A stretch of 42,638 bases of DNA from CAYHDV01 sp047619465 (GCA_047619465.1 JBLHJW010000002.1:1-42638); one strand, 5' to 3'. Counted from the stretch's first letter, positions 8,089 through 16,496 are shown. Notes: a model not told the origin generated them from the sequence alone. Translations and numbers: made by a program.

Positions 8089-8130
8089 TTTTTTGTTGTG
8101 ATACAATGATGTTTCAATTTTACTTAATAC

Positions 8131-8676
8131 ATGAAAAGACATAAACTAGCATTTGTAGATATAGAAACCACTGGATTCAGCACTGATACACAGGAGATTA
8201 TTGAGCTTGGGGTTGTTATTGCTAAACCCTTAAACGATGACGCTACTGAATACGAGGTTGTAGAAGAACTAGACCTAAAAATAAAACCGGAACATATAGA
8301 AACAGCAGATGTTCAAGCCCTTAGGGTTAATGGTTATGATGAAGGGGCCTGGATTTTCGCCCATTCTCTGAAAGAAGCAATGCAAATATTTTCTGACAAG
8401 ACAGAAGGATGTGTCTTTGTGGCTCATAACGTTGCTTTTGACTACAGCTTCATAGATAAGGCCTTTCATAAGACTGGAGTGGAAGATAAACTTTTCTATG
8501 CAAAAATGGATACTATTTCTATGGCTTTCGCTAAACTCCACAAGAAGAAAGATATAGAACGATTTAGTCTAAAGAAGCTTTGTGAATATTTTGGCATTGA
8601 AAACAATAAAGCTCACACAGCTCTATCTGATGCGCGGGCCACATTTGAATTATTTCACCATTTAATGAAACTGTAA
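8131..8676 (+). CDS. DEDDh 3'-5' exonuclease (DnaQ/RNase T superfamily)
   Basis: The 181-residue protein carries a full DEDDh catalytic set: D10 and E12 in FVDIETTG, D104 in HNVAFDYSF, and H162 with D167 in HTALSDA. These bind two metal ions for 3'-5' hydrolysis. With no other domain, it could be a stand-alone proofreading subunit (epsilon-like) or a repair or RNA-trimming exonuclease; the sequence alone does not decide. An extended -10 TG-A-TACAAT (8099-8107) lies upstream and gives a leader of about 17 bases. The gene stands alone between mltG and an orphan. Confidence 0.88.
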   Translation: MKRHKLAFVDIETTGFSTDTQEIIELGVVIAKPLNDDATEYEVVEELDLKIKPEHIETADVQALRVNGYDEGAWIFAHSLKEAMQIFSDKTEGCVFVAHNVAFDYSFIDKAFHKTGVEDKLFYAKMDTISMAFAKLHKKKDIERFSLKKLCEYFGIENNKAHTALSDARATFELFHHLMKL

Positions 8677-8763
8677 GATTTTTAGCACTTTTCTTGTAGA
8701 CCTTGATTAATTCAGGGTTTTGTTGTATTGTATACATTAATAGCACTTCAAAATATATGTCAA

Positions 8764-9450
8764 ATGACAGAAAAAGGAATAAATGAGGCTAAATTAAAGT
8801 TTAATGAGACTGCTGGTCTAGGGCCAGACCTATTAAAAATTTCATGGTTACATAAATCATCTCGAAACCACTTGGTTAGTGTTACATATCAGGACGCTTG
8901 GCTTGACGAGATTACCATGAATTTTTCCTTCTCTACATCAGAAATTCAAAATACTCCAATCAGGGTTATAGACACTAAAGATAAAGATTGGAGAAATATG
9001 AAGATTGTAGTCGAGAAAGATTTTACTGTTGATCGACTAATATTCTATATTGGAAACGTAATAAGAAAGAACATTAGAGGATCAAAAGTGGAGAGGATTG
9101 CATTTGATTTTTTTTGCGACCTAGCAGAAAGAAACGATAATTTTGATACACCAAAAAGATCAACTGAAGAGGAAGATTCCTATAAAGGTATTGACTTCTT
9201 TGTGTTTGTAAAGTCTGGTTATGAAAAAGACCCAGTGAAGAAAATTGCTTTGGACATTAAAAGTGATCGTGTTTTTCAAAAAAAAACAGCGAGCAAGAAT
9301 AGAGAGATGAAAAGGCTGGTCTCTACTATTTGTCTGAGGGAAAAGGAGCATTTAGAGTTGAACGAGAATGATATCGTTGAAAGGATGCTATTGTGTGCAA
9401 ACAAGAACCATATATTTAATATAGACTATAGTAGACCTACTGTTCAGTAG
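8764..9450 (+). CDS. Hypothetical protein
   Basis: I do not recognise this 228-residue protein. It is charged and soluble-looking, with no membrane segment or signal peptide. The C-terminal half is Lys/Arg/Glu rich, and two stretches, RIAFDFFCDLAER and KKIALDIKSDRVF, look like amphipathic helices. I chose the ATG at 8764. A TTG at 8728 in the same frame would add 12 residues but has no support, and the ATG at 8757 is in another frame and stops after nine codons. The last codons form the 5' arm of the terminator at 9432, so stop codon and terminator overlap. Function unknown. Confidence 0.7.
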   Translation: MTEKGINEAKLKFNETAGLGPDLLKISWLHKSSRNHLVSVTYQDAWLDEITMNFSFSTSEIQNTPIRVIDTKDKDWRNMKIVVEKDFTVDRLIFYIGNVIRKNIRGSKVERIAFDFFCDLAERNDNFDTPKRSTEEEDSYKGIDFFVFVKSGYEKDPVKKIALDIKSDRVFQKKTASKNREMKRLVSTICLREKEHLELNENDIVERMLLCANKNHIFNIDYSRPTVQ

Positions 9451-9460
9451 GTCTATTTTA
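9432..9460 (+). terminator. Terminator overlapping the end of the 8764 gene
   Basis: TAGACCTACTG (9432-9442) and CAGTAGGTCTA (9445-9455) form a perfect 11-bp stem followed by TTTTATTA. The TAG stop (9448-9450) lies inside the 3' arm. Confidence 0.88.
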
Positions 9461-9498
9461 TTACCCGGATATTGATATTTAATATTTTTAGGGTAGTG

Positions 9499-9504
9499 TA
9501 CAAT
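9499..9504 (+). promoter_or_regulatory. -10 box of mnmA, leaderless start
   Basis: TACAAT ends 8 bases before the A of the mnmA ATG at 9512. The -35 region has no clear match at normal spacing. Confidence 0.6.
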
Positions 9505-9511
9505 AATCATT

Positions 9512-10606
9512 ATGAAAACAAGTGAAGGAAAAAAAGTGTTTGTAGGAGTATCTGGAGGTGTAGATTCATCTGTTTCTTTAGCGTTGCTCCAGGAGCAGGG
9601 ATACGATGTGACCGGTGTTTTTATAAAGACCTGGCAGCCCGAATGGATAGAGTGCACTTGGCGTGATGAGCGTCGTGATGCCATGCGAGTATGTGCTCAC
9701 TTAGGCGTTGATTTTGTAACTCTTGATTTAGAAAAAGCATATAAGGAAGGTGTAGCTGATTATATGATTGCAGAATATCGATCAGGTAGAACTCCAAACC
9801 CAGACGTAATGTGCAATAAAGAAGTAAAATTCGGTGGATTTTTAGACTGGGCTCTGGAAAATGGCGCTGACTATATTGCAACAGGGCACTACACTAGAAA
9901 CAGTGATAAAGAAGGCCGCCAAAGAATGCTTGAGGGAAAAGATAAAAACAAGGACCAGTCTTACTTCCTATGGACGCTAACTCAAGACCAACTGAAGCAC
10001 ACAATTTTCCCAATAGGGGATATTCCAAAACCAAAAGTTCGAGAGCTTGCTGAGAAGTTCAATCTGCCGACAGCAAGCAAAAAGGACAGCCAAGGGGTGT
10101 GCTTTATTGGAGAGATAGATATGAAAGATTTTCTGGGTCACTATATAGATGAGAAGAACGGGGATGTTTTAAATACAGACGGAGAAGTCATCGGTGAACA
10201 CAACGGAGCTTTTCTTTTGACTATTGGTGAGAGACATGGATTCACTATCTCAAAAAAGGGAACAGAGGATAAAGCCCTATTCGTTGTAGAAAAGGATGCC
10301 GATAAAAATACTGTGACTGTTTCTGAGAAATCACCATTTGATGAGAAAGAAGGAAATACAGCTGGATATACAAAAGAAGTTTCATTGATTAAAACAAATT
10401 GGATTCCAACAGCCTTTCCTCCCTTTGGAAAGGACTTTGAGGCACGGGTACGGTATCGCGGTGAGCGACACAAATGTAACTTCATGCAGGTTAGAGATGA
10501 CACAGCTTTACTTGTTTTTGAAAATCCTGTTTGGGGTGTATCAGCCGGGCAATCAGTTGTTGTTTATGATAAAGAGGAGTGTATTGGGGGAGGTATTATC
10601 TCCTAG
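9512..10606 (+). CDS. mnmA: tRNA-specific 2-thiouridylase
   Basis: MnmA puts sulfur on uridine 34 of tRNAs for Lys, Glu and Gln, using ATP to adenylate the base. The 364 residues begin with the PP-loop SGGVDSS (14-20). Two catalytic cysteines are present: C101 in PDVMCNKEVKF and C197 in SQGVCFIGE. TGHYTR and KDQSYFLW are further family blocks, and the C-terminal beta-barrel is complete. The ATG at 9512 follows a -10 box by 8 bases, so the mRNA should be leaderless. No sulfur-relay genes are adjacent, and the sulfur donor is not visible in this window. Confidence 0.95.
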   Translation: MKTSEGKKVFVGVSGGVDSSVSLALLQEQGYDVTGVFIKTWQPEWIECTWRDERRDAMRVCAHLGVDFVTLDLEKAYKEGVADYMIAEYRSGRTPNPDVMCNKEVKFGGFLDWALENGADYIATGHYTRNSDKEGRQRMLEGKDKNKDQSYFLWTLTQDQLKHTIFPIGDIPKPKVRELAEKFNLPTASKKDSQGVCFIGEIDMKDFLGHYIDEKNGDVLNTDGEVIGEHNGAFLLTIGERHGFTISKKGTEDKALFVVEKDADKNTVTVSEKSPFDEKEGNTAGYTKEVSLIKTNWIPTAFPPFGKDFEARVRYRGERHKCNFMQVRDDTALLVFENPVWGVSAGQSVVVYDKEECIGGGIIS

Positions 10607-10654
10607 TTATATATGATAGTATTGTCTAAAATTGTATAGGTAAAGAAATATTTA

Positions 10655-11029
10655 ATGATTCCAACAGATGGATACCTTTTGGATGAGTTTACAGAACACA
10701 TTCAAAGATATAAAGAGGTAAAAGGTTTTCTTGTTTCAAGAAAGCGCATACTACATTGGCTGAAGAAATTTAAGAATGTTGGTGTCTATGAAAGAAACTA
10801 CACCTTCAAGGATGCTTGGTTGCACAATCTAGATCTTTTCCATGACATGTCTGTTAATAGGGCTCATTTGGAAAAATACAAAAAAAGATTTGCAAAATAT
10901 GAATACCATCATCCTCAATTTGGATTTATCAAAGTCTATAAGCACATAAAGCTTTTTGATTTTGAAGGAGAAATAGTACTTGTTATTTCTCTTCCAAAAG
11001 AAGAAAAATTACCAAAGGGACTTCTGTAA
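10655..11029 (+). CDS. Hypothetical basic protein
   Basis: I do not recognise this 124-residue protein. It is rich in Lys and aromatic residues, with the stretch RKRILHWLKKFKNVGVYERNY near residues 29-49 and FGFIKVYKHIKLFDFEGE towards the end, which looks like paired beta strands. There is no signal peptide or membrane segment. It lies between mnmA and a second orphan of similar style (11121), each with its own promoter-like sequence. They may be a lineage-specific pair, although I see no clear homology between them. Confidence 0.6.
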   Translation: MIPTDGYLLDEFTEHIQRYKEVKGFLVSRKRILHWLKKFKNVGVYERNYTFKDAWLHNLDLFHDMSVNRAHLEKYKKRFAKYEYHHPQFGFIKVYKHIKLFDFEGEIVLVISLPKEEKLPKGLL

Positions 11030-11058
11030 TGGGGTCTTTTTTATTACCTTTTTTATAT

Positions 11059-11086
11059 TTGACTTAATATTGGAAAAGGGTAGTAT
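11059..11086 (+). promoter_or_regulatory. Promoter of the 11121 gene
   Basis: TTGACT (11059-11064), a 16-base spacer and TAGTAT (11081-11086) predict a start near 11093 and a leader of about 28 bases. Confidence 0.55.
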
Positions 11087-11120
11087 CAAATAAAAGGATA
11101 GAAACAAAAAAAACCAGTAA

Positions 11121-11588
11121 ATGGAAAAGGTGAAAAAGATAGAAAAGAGTGCAGATCCAACATGGGCTGATCATTTTAGAGAGGTGATTATTCATGGTCG
11201 CAAATTTGAAGTCCATTTCACCACAAGGGGAAAAATTTCAGACTGGTTTCTTTTAGAATTTGGCAAGGTAACTCTCCAGGAAAGGGTTTATCATATTCCT
11301 GGAAAAGAATGGATCACGGTAGAGACTCTTGCTGATGATGTATATATTACAAAAGGGTATGCTATCAAACATGGAAAGGGATATGCTAAGTATCGCATTA
11401 TCCATGAGGATTATGACTTTTACTTTATTATTTACAAGAACCTAAAGAACTGGGGCGCAGGATATAGATCACCAAGGGCTGTTGTGATTGAGAAGGACGG
11501 GTTAGAATTTCCTGTAAAGCTATTTGTTCAACCAGTAAAGATAGAGAAAACATTCTTGGAAATATTCTGTAGTCTATTTCTTCCCTAA
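11121..11588 (+). CDS. Hypothetical protein
   Basis: This 155-residue protein is not recognised. It appears beta-rich: successive strands such as FEVHFTTRGKISDWFLLEFGKV and YAKYRIIHEDYDFYFIIYK alternate hydrophobic and polar residues, and the overall charge is basic. No transmembrane segment or signal peptide is clear. It has its own promoter (11059-11086) and terminator (11598), so it is a monocistronic accessory gene inserted between mnmA and alaS. Its style (Lys/Tyr/Phe-rich, short) matches the preceding orphan at 10655, but no function can be given. Confidence 0.6.
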   Translation: MEKVKKIEKSADPTWADHFREVIIHGRKFEVHFTTRGKISDWFLLEFGKVTLQERVYHIPGKEWITVETLADDVYITKGYAIKHGKGYAKYRIIHEDYDFYFIIYKNLKNWGAGYRSPRAVVIEKDGLEFPVKLFVQPVKIEKTFLEIFCSLFLP

Positions 11589-11597
11589 AAACCATCA

Positions 11598-11625
11598 AAA
11601 GAGTTCCAATTGGGGCTCTTTTTTA
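11598..11625 (+). terminator. Rho-independent terminator
   Basis: AAAGAGTTCC (11598-11607), loop AATT and GGGGCTCTTT (11612-11621), with two G-U pairs, are followed by T residues. Confidence 0.85.
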
Positions 11626-11637
11626 TTTGTCTTAGTT

Positions 11638-11646
11638 TGATATACT
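11638..11646 (+). promoter_or_regulatory. Extended -10 promoter of alaS, leaderless start
   Basis: TG-A-TATACT ends 7 bases before the A of the alaS ATG at 11653, which places the transcription start on the start codon. Confidence 0.7.
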
Positions 11647-11652
11647 AGACTA

Positions 11653-13437
11653 ATGACACATCATGAAATAAGACAGAGATTTCTAAATTTCTTTGAGAAG
11701 CGAGGACATACAGTTCTTCCTTCAGCCTCTCTTGTAACCACAGACGAACCAGGTCAAACAAACAAAACACTGTTTAATACTGCAGGCATGCAGCCACTTG
11801 TTCCGTATCTAATGGGAGAAGTTCATCCAGATGGACAGAGGCTTGCTAGTGCTCAGAAATGTCTACGAACAGTAGATATAGAAGAGGTTGGAGATAATAC
11901 CCATAATACTTTTTTTGAAATGCTTGGAAATTGGTCTCTTGGAGATTATTTCAAGGAGGATGCTATTAACTGGAGTTATGAATTTCTAACGAACCCGGAG
12001 GAGGGTCTTGGGTTGGACTCGTCTCGCATCTACGTGACAGTTTTTGCGGGGAATGATGACGTTCCAAGAGACATGGAATCTGTAGAGATATGGAAATCTA
12101 TTGGAATTTCCGAAGATAGAATATATTTCCGTGATAGTAAGGACAATTGGTGGACAGCTGGGGCTGATTCTCCTGCGGGTCCATCATCTGAGATGTTCTA
12201 CGATTTGACTGGAGAGCTTGGAGATATGACATCCGATGAGTTTGAGAAGGCGGATCATGATCAAAAAGTTTTAGAGATTTGGAATGATGTCTTTATGTCT
12301 TACAGACAAGAGGCTGGAAAAGTTGTCGGAGATCTGCCACAGAAAAATGTGGATACAGGAGCTGGTCTAGAACGAATCACTGCCGTGGTTCAAGAAAAAG
12401 CACATATATATGAGACAACTATTTTTGCTCCATATATTTCATATATAAAAGAAAACTCACTAAACTACAATGAAGTAAAAGCTCGAATAATTGCTGACCA
12501 CTTCCGGGCGACAGTTTTTATAATATCAGATGGTATTTTTCCTTCAAACACAGATAGAGGGTATGTGCTCCGAAGGCTTATTCGAAGACTAATAATGGCG
12601 GGAAGAAATATATCTTTCTCTGGAGAGTATGATGATTTGGTAGAAATGATAGAAACTGATTATTCTTCTGTGTATAGAAATATAGACAAGATGAAAGTAA
12701 GTGAAATATTCGAAAATGAAAAAGTTAAGTTTGAGAAGGCAATAGAAAGGGGTCAGAAAGAACTTGCTAAGCTTTCTTCAAAAGATGAATTTATCCTATC
12801 AGGAGAAGATCTTTCATTGTTAGAGCAGACTCACGGCCTACCAGTAGAGCTAACACTGTCTCTTGCTGTAGAGTCTGGAGCCTCTGTTTCAGATTCAGCA
12901 GTTCGTGACTATGAAGACCTGGTAAAAAAACACAAAAAACTTTCCCAAACCTCAGCAGAAGGAAAGTTTAAGGGTGGCTTGGCAGGCGAGAGCGAGATAG
13001 AGATTAAGTACCATACGACCACTCACATGCTTCACCAGGCCCTTAGAGAGGTTCTAGGTAATCATGTAACACAGAAGGGAAGCAATATCACCCCAGATCG
13101 TCTTAGATTTGATTTTTCTCACAGTGAAAAGATGACAGACGAAGAAAAGAGCAGAGTGGAGGATTTAATTAATGAAAAAATAGAGGAAGACTTGCCAGTT
13201 CTTAAAGACGAAATGACCCTTGACCAAGCACGTGAGGCTGGAGCCCTGGGTGTATTTGGTGACAAATATGGAGAAACAGTTAATGTTTATGAAATAGGAA
13301 AAGGAGAAGATATATTCTCAAAAGAAATATGCGGTGGTCCACATGTAGAATCTACTGGCGTACTTGGCAAATTTAGAATAAAAAAAGAAGAAGCCAGCTC
13401 GGCTGGAGTGCGAAGAATAAAAGCAGTGTTGGAATAA
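11653..13437 (+). CDS. alaS: Alanyl-tRNA synthetase, short form
   Basis: AlaRS charges tRNA-Ala and removes mischarged Ser or Gly. The class II catalytic core is at the N-terminus (LFNTAGMQPLVPYL, QKCLRTVDIEEVGDNTHN, NVDTGAGLERI). The editing domain is intact, with zinc ligands H454 and H458 (HTTTH) and C560 and H564 (CGGPH). The protein stops at residue 594, just after the editing domain. The DHHA1/C-Ala domain of the usual ~875-residue enzyme is missing, as in many CPR bacteria. The reading frame ends cleanly before a strong terminator, so this is a natural short form and not a truncation. A -10 box 7 bases upstream predicts leaderless mRNA. Confidence 0.95.
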   Translation: MTHHEIRQRFLNFFEKRGHTVLPSASLVTTDEPGQTNKTLFNTAGMQPLVPYLMGEVHPDGQRLASAQKCLRTVDIEEVGDNTHNTFFEMLGNWSLGDYFKEDAINWSYEFLTNPEEGLGLDSSRIYVTVFAGNDDVPRDMESVEIWKSIGISEDRIYFRDSKDNWWTAGADSPAGPSSEMFYDLTGELGDMTSDEFEKADHDQKVLEIWNDVFMSYRQEAGKVVGDLPQKNVDTGAGLERITAVVQEKAHIYETTIFAPYISYIKENSLNYNEVKARIIADHFRATVFIISDGIFPSNTDRGYVLRRLIRRLIMAGRNISFSGEYDDLVEMIETDYSSVYRNIDKMKVSEIFENEKVKFEKAIERGQKELAKLSSKDEFILSGEDLSLLEQTHGLPVELTLSLAVESGASVSDSAVRDYEDLVKKHKKLSQTSAEGKFKGGLAGESEIEIKYHTTTHMLHQALREVLGNHVTQKGSNITPDRLRFDFSHSEKMTDEEKSRVEDLINEKIEEDLPVLKDEMTLDQAREAGALGVFGDKYGETVNVYEIGKGEDIFSKEICGGPHVESTGVLGKFRIKKEEASSAGVRRIKAVLE

Positions 13438-13444
13438 TCCACTG

Positions 13445-13472
13445 AAAGAGACTCATCTGAGTCTCTTTTTTA
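13445..13472 (+). terminator. Rho-independent terminator of alaS
   Basis: AAAGAGACTC (13445-13454), loop ATCT and GAGTCTCTTT (13459-13468) are followed by T residues. Confidence 0.9.
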
Positions 13473-13481
13473 TTTTGTTGA

Positions 13482-13489
13482 TGTATAAT
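13482..13489 (+). promoter_or_regulatory. -10 box, leaderless start of the actin-like gene
   Basis: TGTATAAT ends 7 bases before the A of the ATG at 13496. This decides that start over in-frame TTG/ATG codons at 13475-13483, which would lie inside or upstream of the promoter. Confidence 0.65.
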
Positions 13490-13495
13490 AAAAGA

Positions 13496-14671
13496 ATGTT
13501 TAACCGATTATTTGGTAGGCGAGGAAGAAAGCCCAAAGTTTCAATAGTTTTTGACATTGGTAGCGACTCTGTCGCTGGTTCGGTTGTTCACTTTACTGGA
13601 AACTCAGAGGAGTCTCCTAGGATTATCTACTCAAAAAGAACTCATTGGCATAGTGAGAATCAGTCTTCATATGAAGACATTCTTCGATCCATGAAGTATA
13701 CACTTGGAAATGTTGCTCGAGTCATACAAGAAAAGAATTTCCCAATTTCTCGCGGAAGCGAGATCTATGTTACTTTTTCTGCTCCATGGTTTGCAAATGA
13801 GACAAGAAGAGCAGAGTTATCTAGAAAAACTGTATTTACAGTTACAAAAAATATTTTAGATAAAATTAAAGACAAAGAAATAAAAAGTTTTTACAAAGAG
13901 GGTGAAAAAGTTTATGGGGAAGATTTTGAAGTTATTGAAAAAAGCATCATAGATGTTTCAGTTAACGGATATCCCACAGATAAGCCTGTTGGCAAAAAGA
14001 CAAAGAATATAAACATGAGTATTTATGTGAGTGTTGCGCCCAAGGATGTGATATATACAGTTAGAGACGTACTGGGAAGGGTTTTACATCACAATATTAG
14101 CTTTCATACAACAACGCTTACATCATATATTGTTTCAAGAGATTATTTCGCAAGGGACAAGGATTATATTTTCATGAATATAGGAGGAGAGCTTACTGAC
14201 CTACTTGTTGTTAGAAACAACACAATTTTCCAGTCACTGTCATTCCCTCTAGGTCTCAACTTCTTTTATAAACACATGGCCAGCAGTCTTGAGTCATCTA
14301 CTCATGAGGTGGAGTCTCTTCTTCTTGCCGCTCAGAATAAGCACCTACATGGTGAAACTCAGAAAAATGTGGAAGGCGCCAAAGCTAAAGCATATAAGGC
14401 TTACGAAAAGCACCTTGAGTCTGTTTTTCGTCAACTGAGCTCTAACTACAAACTTCCTCAAGATATTTACCTTTCAGGATTTGATTTATTCGACAGTGAT
14501 TTTAGAAGATTGATTGAGTCAGAACATTTTGGTCTTTACTCAATGTTAGATATACCATTTGACGTTACCTTTATAAACAAGACAAAGATTCACACATATC
14601 TTCGTTATCAAGACGGTATTAAAAGAGATTTATTTGTTTCATTATCAGTCTTATATTTAAACCATATTTAA
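13496..14671 (+). CDS. Actin-fold ATPase, PilM/FtsA-like
   Basis: The 391-residue protein has the two phosphate-binding blocks of the actin/Hsp70 ATPase fold. One is VFDIGSDSVAGSVV near residue 18 and the other is FMNIGGELTDLLVV near residue 225, followed by LPLG-like SFPLGLNFF. This layout resembles PilM of type IV pilus systems and FtsA. It is soluble and presumably binds the inner face of the membrane through a partner. The next gene starts 2 bases after its stop and encodes a protein with a basic cytoplasmic tail, one membrane segment and a large outer part, a likely partner. No pilin or PilB/C genes are present in this window. The actin-fold call is good; the exact role is inferred. Confidence 0.7.
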   Translation: MFNRLFGRRGRKPKVSIVFDIGSDSVAGSVVHFTGNSEESPRIIYSKRTHWHSENQSSYEDILRSMKYTLGNVARVIQEKNFPISRGSEIYVTFSAPWFANETRRAELSRKTVFTVTKNILDKIKDKEIKSFYKEGEKVYGEDFEVIEKSIIDVSVNGYPTDKPVGKKTKNINMSIYVSVAPKDVIYTVRDVLGRVLHHNISFHTTTLTSYIVSRDYFARDKDYIFMNIGGELTDLLVVRNNTIFQSLSFPLGLNFFYKHMASSLESSTHEVESLLLAAQNKHLHGETQKNVEGAKAKAYKAYEKHLESVFRQLSSNYKLPQDIYLSGFDLFDSDFRRLIESEHFGLYSMLDIPFDVTFINKTKIHTYLRYQDGIKRDLFVSLSVLYLNHI

Positions 14672-14673
14672 TT

Positions 14674-15990
14674 ATGCCCCCTAAAAAAAGAACAATTCAA
14701 GATATTAAACCGTCCAAAAAGGCGACGACTGTCCGTAACAAAGTTTCTACGACAAGAAAAAAGGCAGTTAAGGCTCTTGAGACTAAGGATCTCAAAGATT
14801 CTCGTTCATCTGCAGCTAAGCGGAGCAAGAAAAGTGAACCATCAAAAATCCTGAGAGAGGGTAAATCTATATGGATTTTAGTTGTCGTTGTTTTTGCTTT
14901 CTTCCTCTCAGCATTCTCTCTTTTGTTTTCAGGTTCAACAGTTGTTATAACTCCAAAACAAGTAACGCTTCCAGATGGTAAAATACTACTATCCGGTGAG
15001 AAAGACAGCACAGAAGGACTTTCCTTCCAGAGCATTTCTGTAGACGGTGAAAGGTCTGTACTTATCAAATCAAGCGATTCATCTCCTGTTGAGAGAGGAG
15101 CTACAGGTGTCGTTACTATCTACAACAACCACAGTACTAAAAATCAGAACTTATTAATTGACACTAGAATTCTTGGTTCAAATGGAGTAATTTATAAAAC
15201 AAAAACCGCAGCCGTTATTCCAGGTCAAAAGAAAGCAGATGGAGATCTTGTGCCAGGCAAGATTGATGTAGAAGTTTACGCAGATGTTCTTGGTGTTTCT
15301 GGAAACCTGGGTATGTCTGATTTCTCTATTGTTGGATTTAAAGGAACCAGTAAAGAACAGTCTTTCTATGGTAGATCTAAGACAGAAATAAATGGTGGTT
15401 TTAATGGATTGTTGCACTCGTTAACTCAGGACATTGCTATCTTAGAGAAAGAGAAGCTGAGAGATCTACTAAAAAATGATCTAAAGTCGAAATTGGAAGC
15501 ACAAATACCTGAAGGATATATTCTGATCGATAATTCAGAAGAATACGTAGTTTTGGATAAAAATGATAGATATGAATCAGATACTGAAAGTGTAGAGGTT
15601 TTTGAAAAAGGCTCGCTTATAGCTTTGATTGCAGACAGTAATATTTTGGCTGAATCTGTGGCAAGAGAGACTGTTACAACTTATGTAGAAGGAGATAGAA
15701 TTTACTTGAATAATATAGAATCTCTATTGGTCGCTCTTGTTGGTTCGCCTATTGGAATAGATGCCCTAGAAGAAATTAATATATCAGTCAAAGGTAAGCC
15801 ATCTCTTGTTTGGATTCTTGACGAAGACAAGATTAAGTACAACTTGGTGGGGACAAGGAAAAAACAGTTTGAGACAGTCATGTCTCGATATGAGTATGTA
15901 AATAAAGCCAAACTAAAAATCAGACCTTTTTGGCGGTCCAAACTTCCTGAAGAAATAGAGGATATAGAAATTACATATTACCTAGATTAG
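14674..15990 (+). CDS. Membrane-anchored protein with baseplate-J-like domain
   Basis: The 438-residue protein begins with a very basic cytoplasmic tail of about 60 residues (many Lys/Arg/Ser/Thr), then one membrane segment near residues 66-88, then an exterior beta-rich region. The block GATGVVTIYNN, TRILGSNGVIY and VEVYADVLGVSGNLG, ending in GFKGT (residues ~145-230), resembles the baseplate-J-like domain repeated in many CPR hypothetical proteins. It is 2 bases downstream of the actin-like gene and surely co-transcribed. I infer a surface or envelope assembly in which the cytoplasmic ATPase binds this basic tail. The function is not established. Confidence 0.65.
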   Translation: MPPKKRTIQDIKPSKKATTVRNKVSTTRKKAVKALETKDLKDSRSSAAKRSKKSEPSKILREGKSIWILVVVVFAFFLSAFSLLFSGSTVVITPKQVTLPDGKILLSGEKDSTEGLSFQSISVDGERSVLIKSSDSSPVERGATGVVTIYNNHSTKNQNLLIDTRILGSNGVIYKTKTAAVIPGQKKADGDLVPGKIDVEVYADVLGVSGNLGMSDFSIVGFKGTSKEQSFYGRSKTEINGGFNGLLHSLTQDIAILEKEKLRDLLKNDLKSKLEAQIPEGYILIDNSEEYVVLDKNDRYESDTESVEVFEKGSLIALIADSNILAESVARETVTTYVEGDRIYLNNIESLLVALVGSPIGIDALEEINISVKGKPSLVWILDEDKIKYNLVGTRKKQFETVMSRYEYVNKAKLKIRPFWRSKLPEEIEDIEITYYLD

Positions 15991-16034
15991 CCATTGTTTT
16001 AAAATGCTTTTATGTTAATATATCAATCATACAT

Positions 16035-16247
16035 ATGGCAAAAGCAGAAGACATCCGAGTTACAGGAAAAATAACAGAATCACTCCCAAATACTACCTTT
16101 AGAATTGACGGCGAGAATGGCAAATTAATTTTGGCGTATCTTTCTGGAAAAATGAAAAGGTACAGAATCAAGGTTATGGTTGGTGACACTGTCGAAGTTA
16201 TAGTTGATCAGAACGGTGACAAGGGCCGAATTGATCGTAGATTATAA
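16035..16247 (+). CDS. infA: Translation initiation factor IF-1
   Basis: IF-1 binds the ribosomal A site during initiation and is a single OB-fold domain. The 70 residues match the family along their length: GKITESLPNTTFRI, LAYLSGKMKRYRIKV and DTVEVIV, with the basic end RIDRRL. The length is typical (72 in E. coli). It opens the cluster infA-rpmJ-rpsM-rpsK-rpsD-rpoA. A promoter-like stretch with TTGTTT near 16004 lies upstream. In many mRNAs here there is no leader, so IF-1 would take part in initiation without a Shine-Dalgarno contact. Confidence 0.95.
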   Translation: MAKAEDIRVTGKITESLPNTTFRIDGENGKLILAYLSGKMKRYRIKVMVGDTVEVIVDQNGDKGRIDRRL

Positions 16248-16288
16248 GAAATACCCACTTTTAACATGTTTAGGGTTGCTTTTTTAAA

Positions 16289-16308
16289 AGAGATAATGTA
16301 TTATCTCT
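16289..16308 (+). promoter_or_regulatory. Hairpin in the infA-rpmJ intergenic leader
   Basis: AGAGATAA (16289-16296), loop TGTA and TTATCTCT (16301-16308) form a perfect 8-bp stem in the 108-base gap before rpmJ. No T-run follows. It may be a ribosomal-protein leader or an RNA processing site. Confidence 0.4.
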
Positions 16309-16355
16309 CCCGTTACTTAAAAGAGGGAAAAGCCACTTTTTACTTACACATTTAT

Positions 16356-16478
16356 ATGAAAATCAAGTCCTCAATTAAAAGATCAGACCTCCGAAACGGT
16401 GAGCAACTTGTTCGCAGAAAAGGAAGACTATATCGAATTAACAAAGCAGATCCTCGACGTAAGGCACGTCAAGGTTAA
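16356..16478 (+). CDS. rpmJ: 50S ribosomal protein L36, cysteine-less form
   Basis: This 40-residue protein carries the L36 signatures: MKIKSSIKR at the start, LVRRKGRLYRI in the middle and DPRRKARQG at the end. The canonical zinc-binding Cys and His residues are absent, so this is the C-minus type, which folds without zinc. The ATG at 16356 is chosen because a longer in-frame reading from 16266 adds 30 residues with no L36 similarity and would cover the intergenic hairpin. It sits in its usual place between infA and rpsM. Confidence 0.93.
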   Translation: MKIKSSIKRSDLRNGEQLVRRKGRLYRINKADPRRKARQG

Positions 16479-16496
16479 TTAAACATTATATTATAT

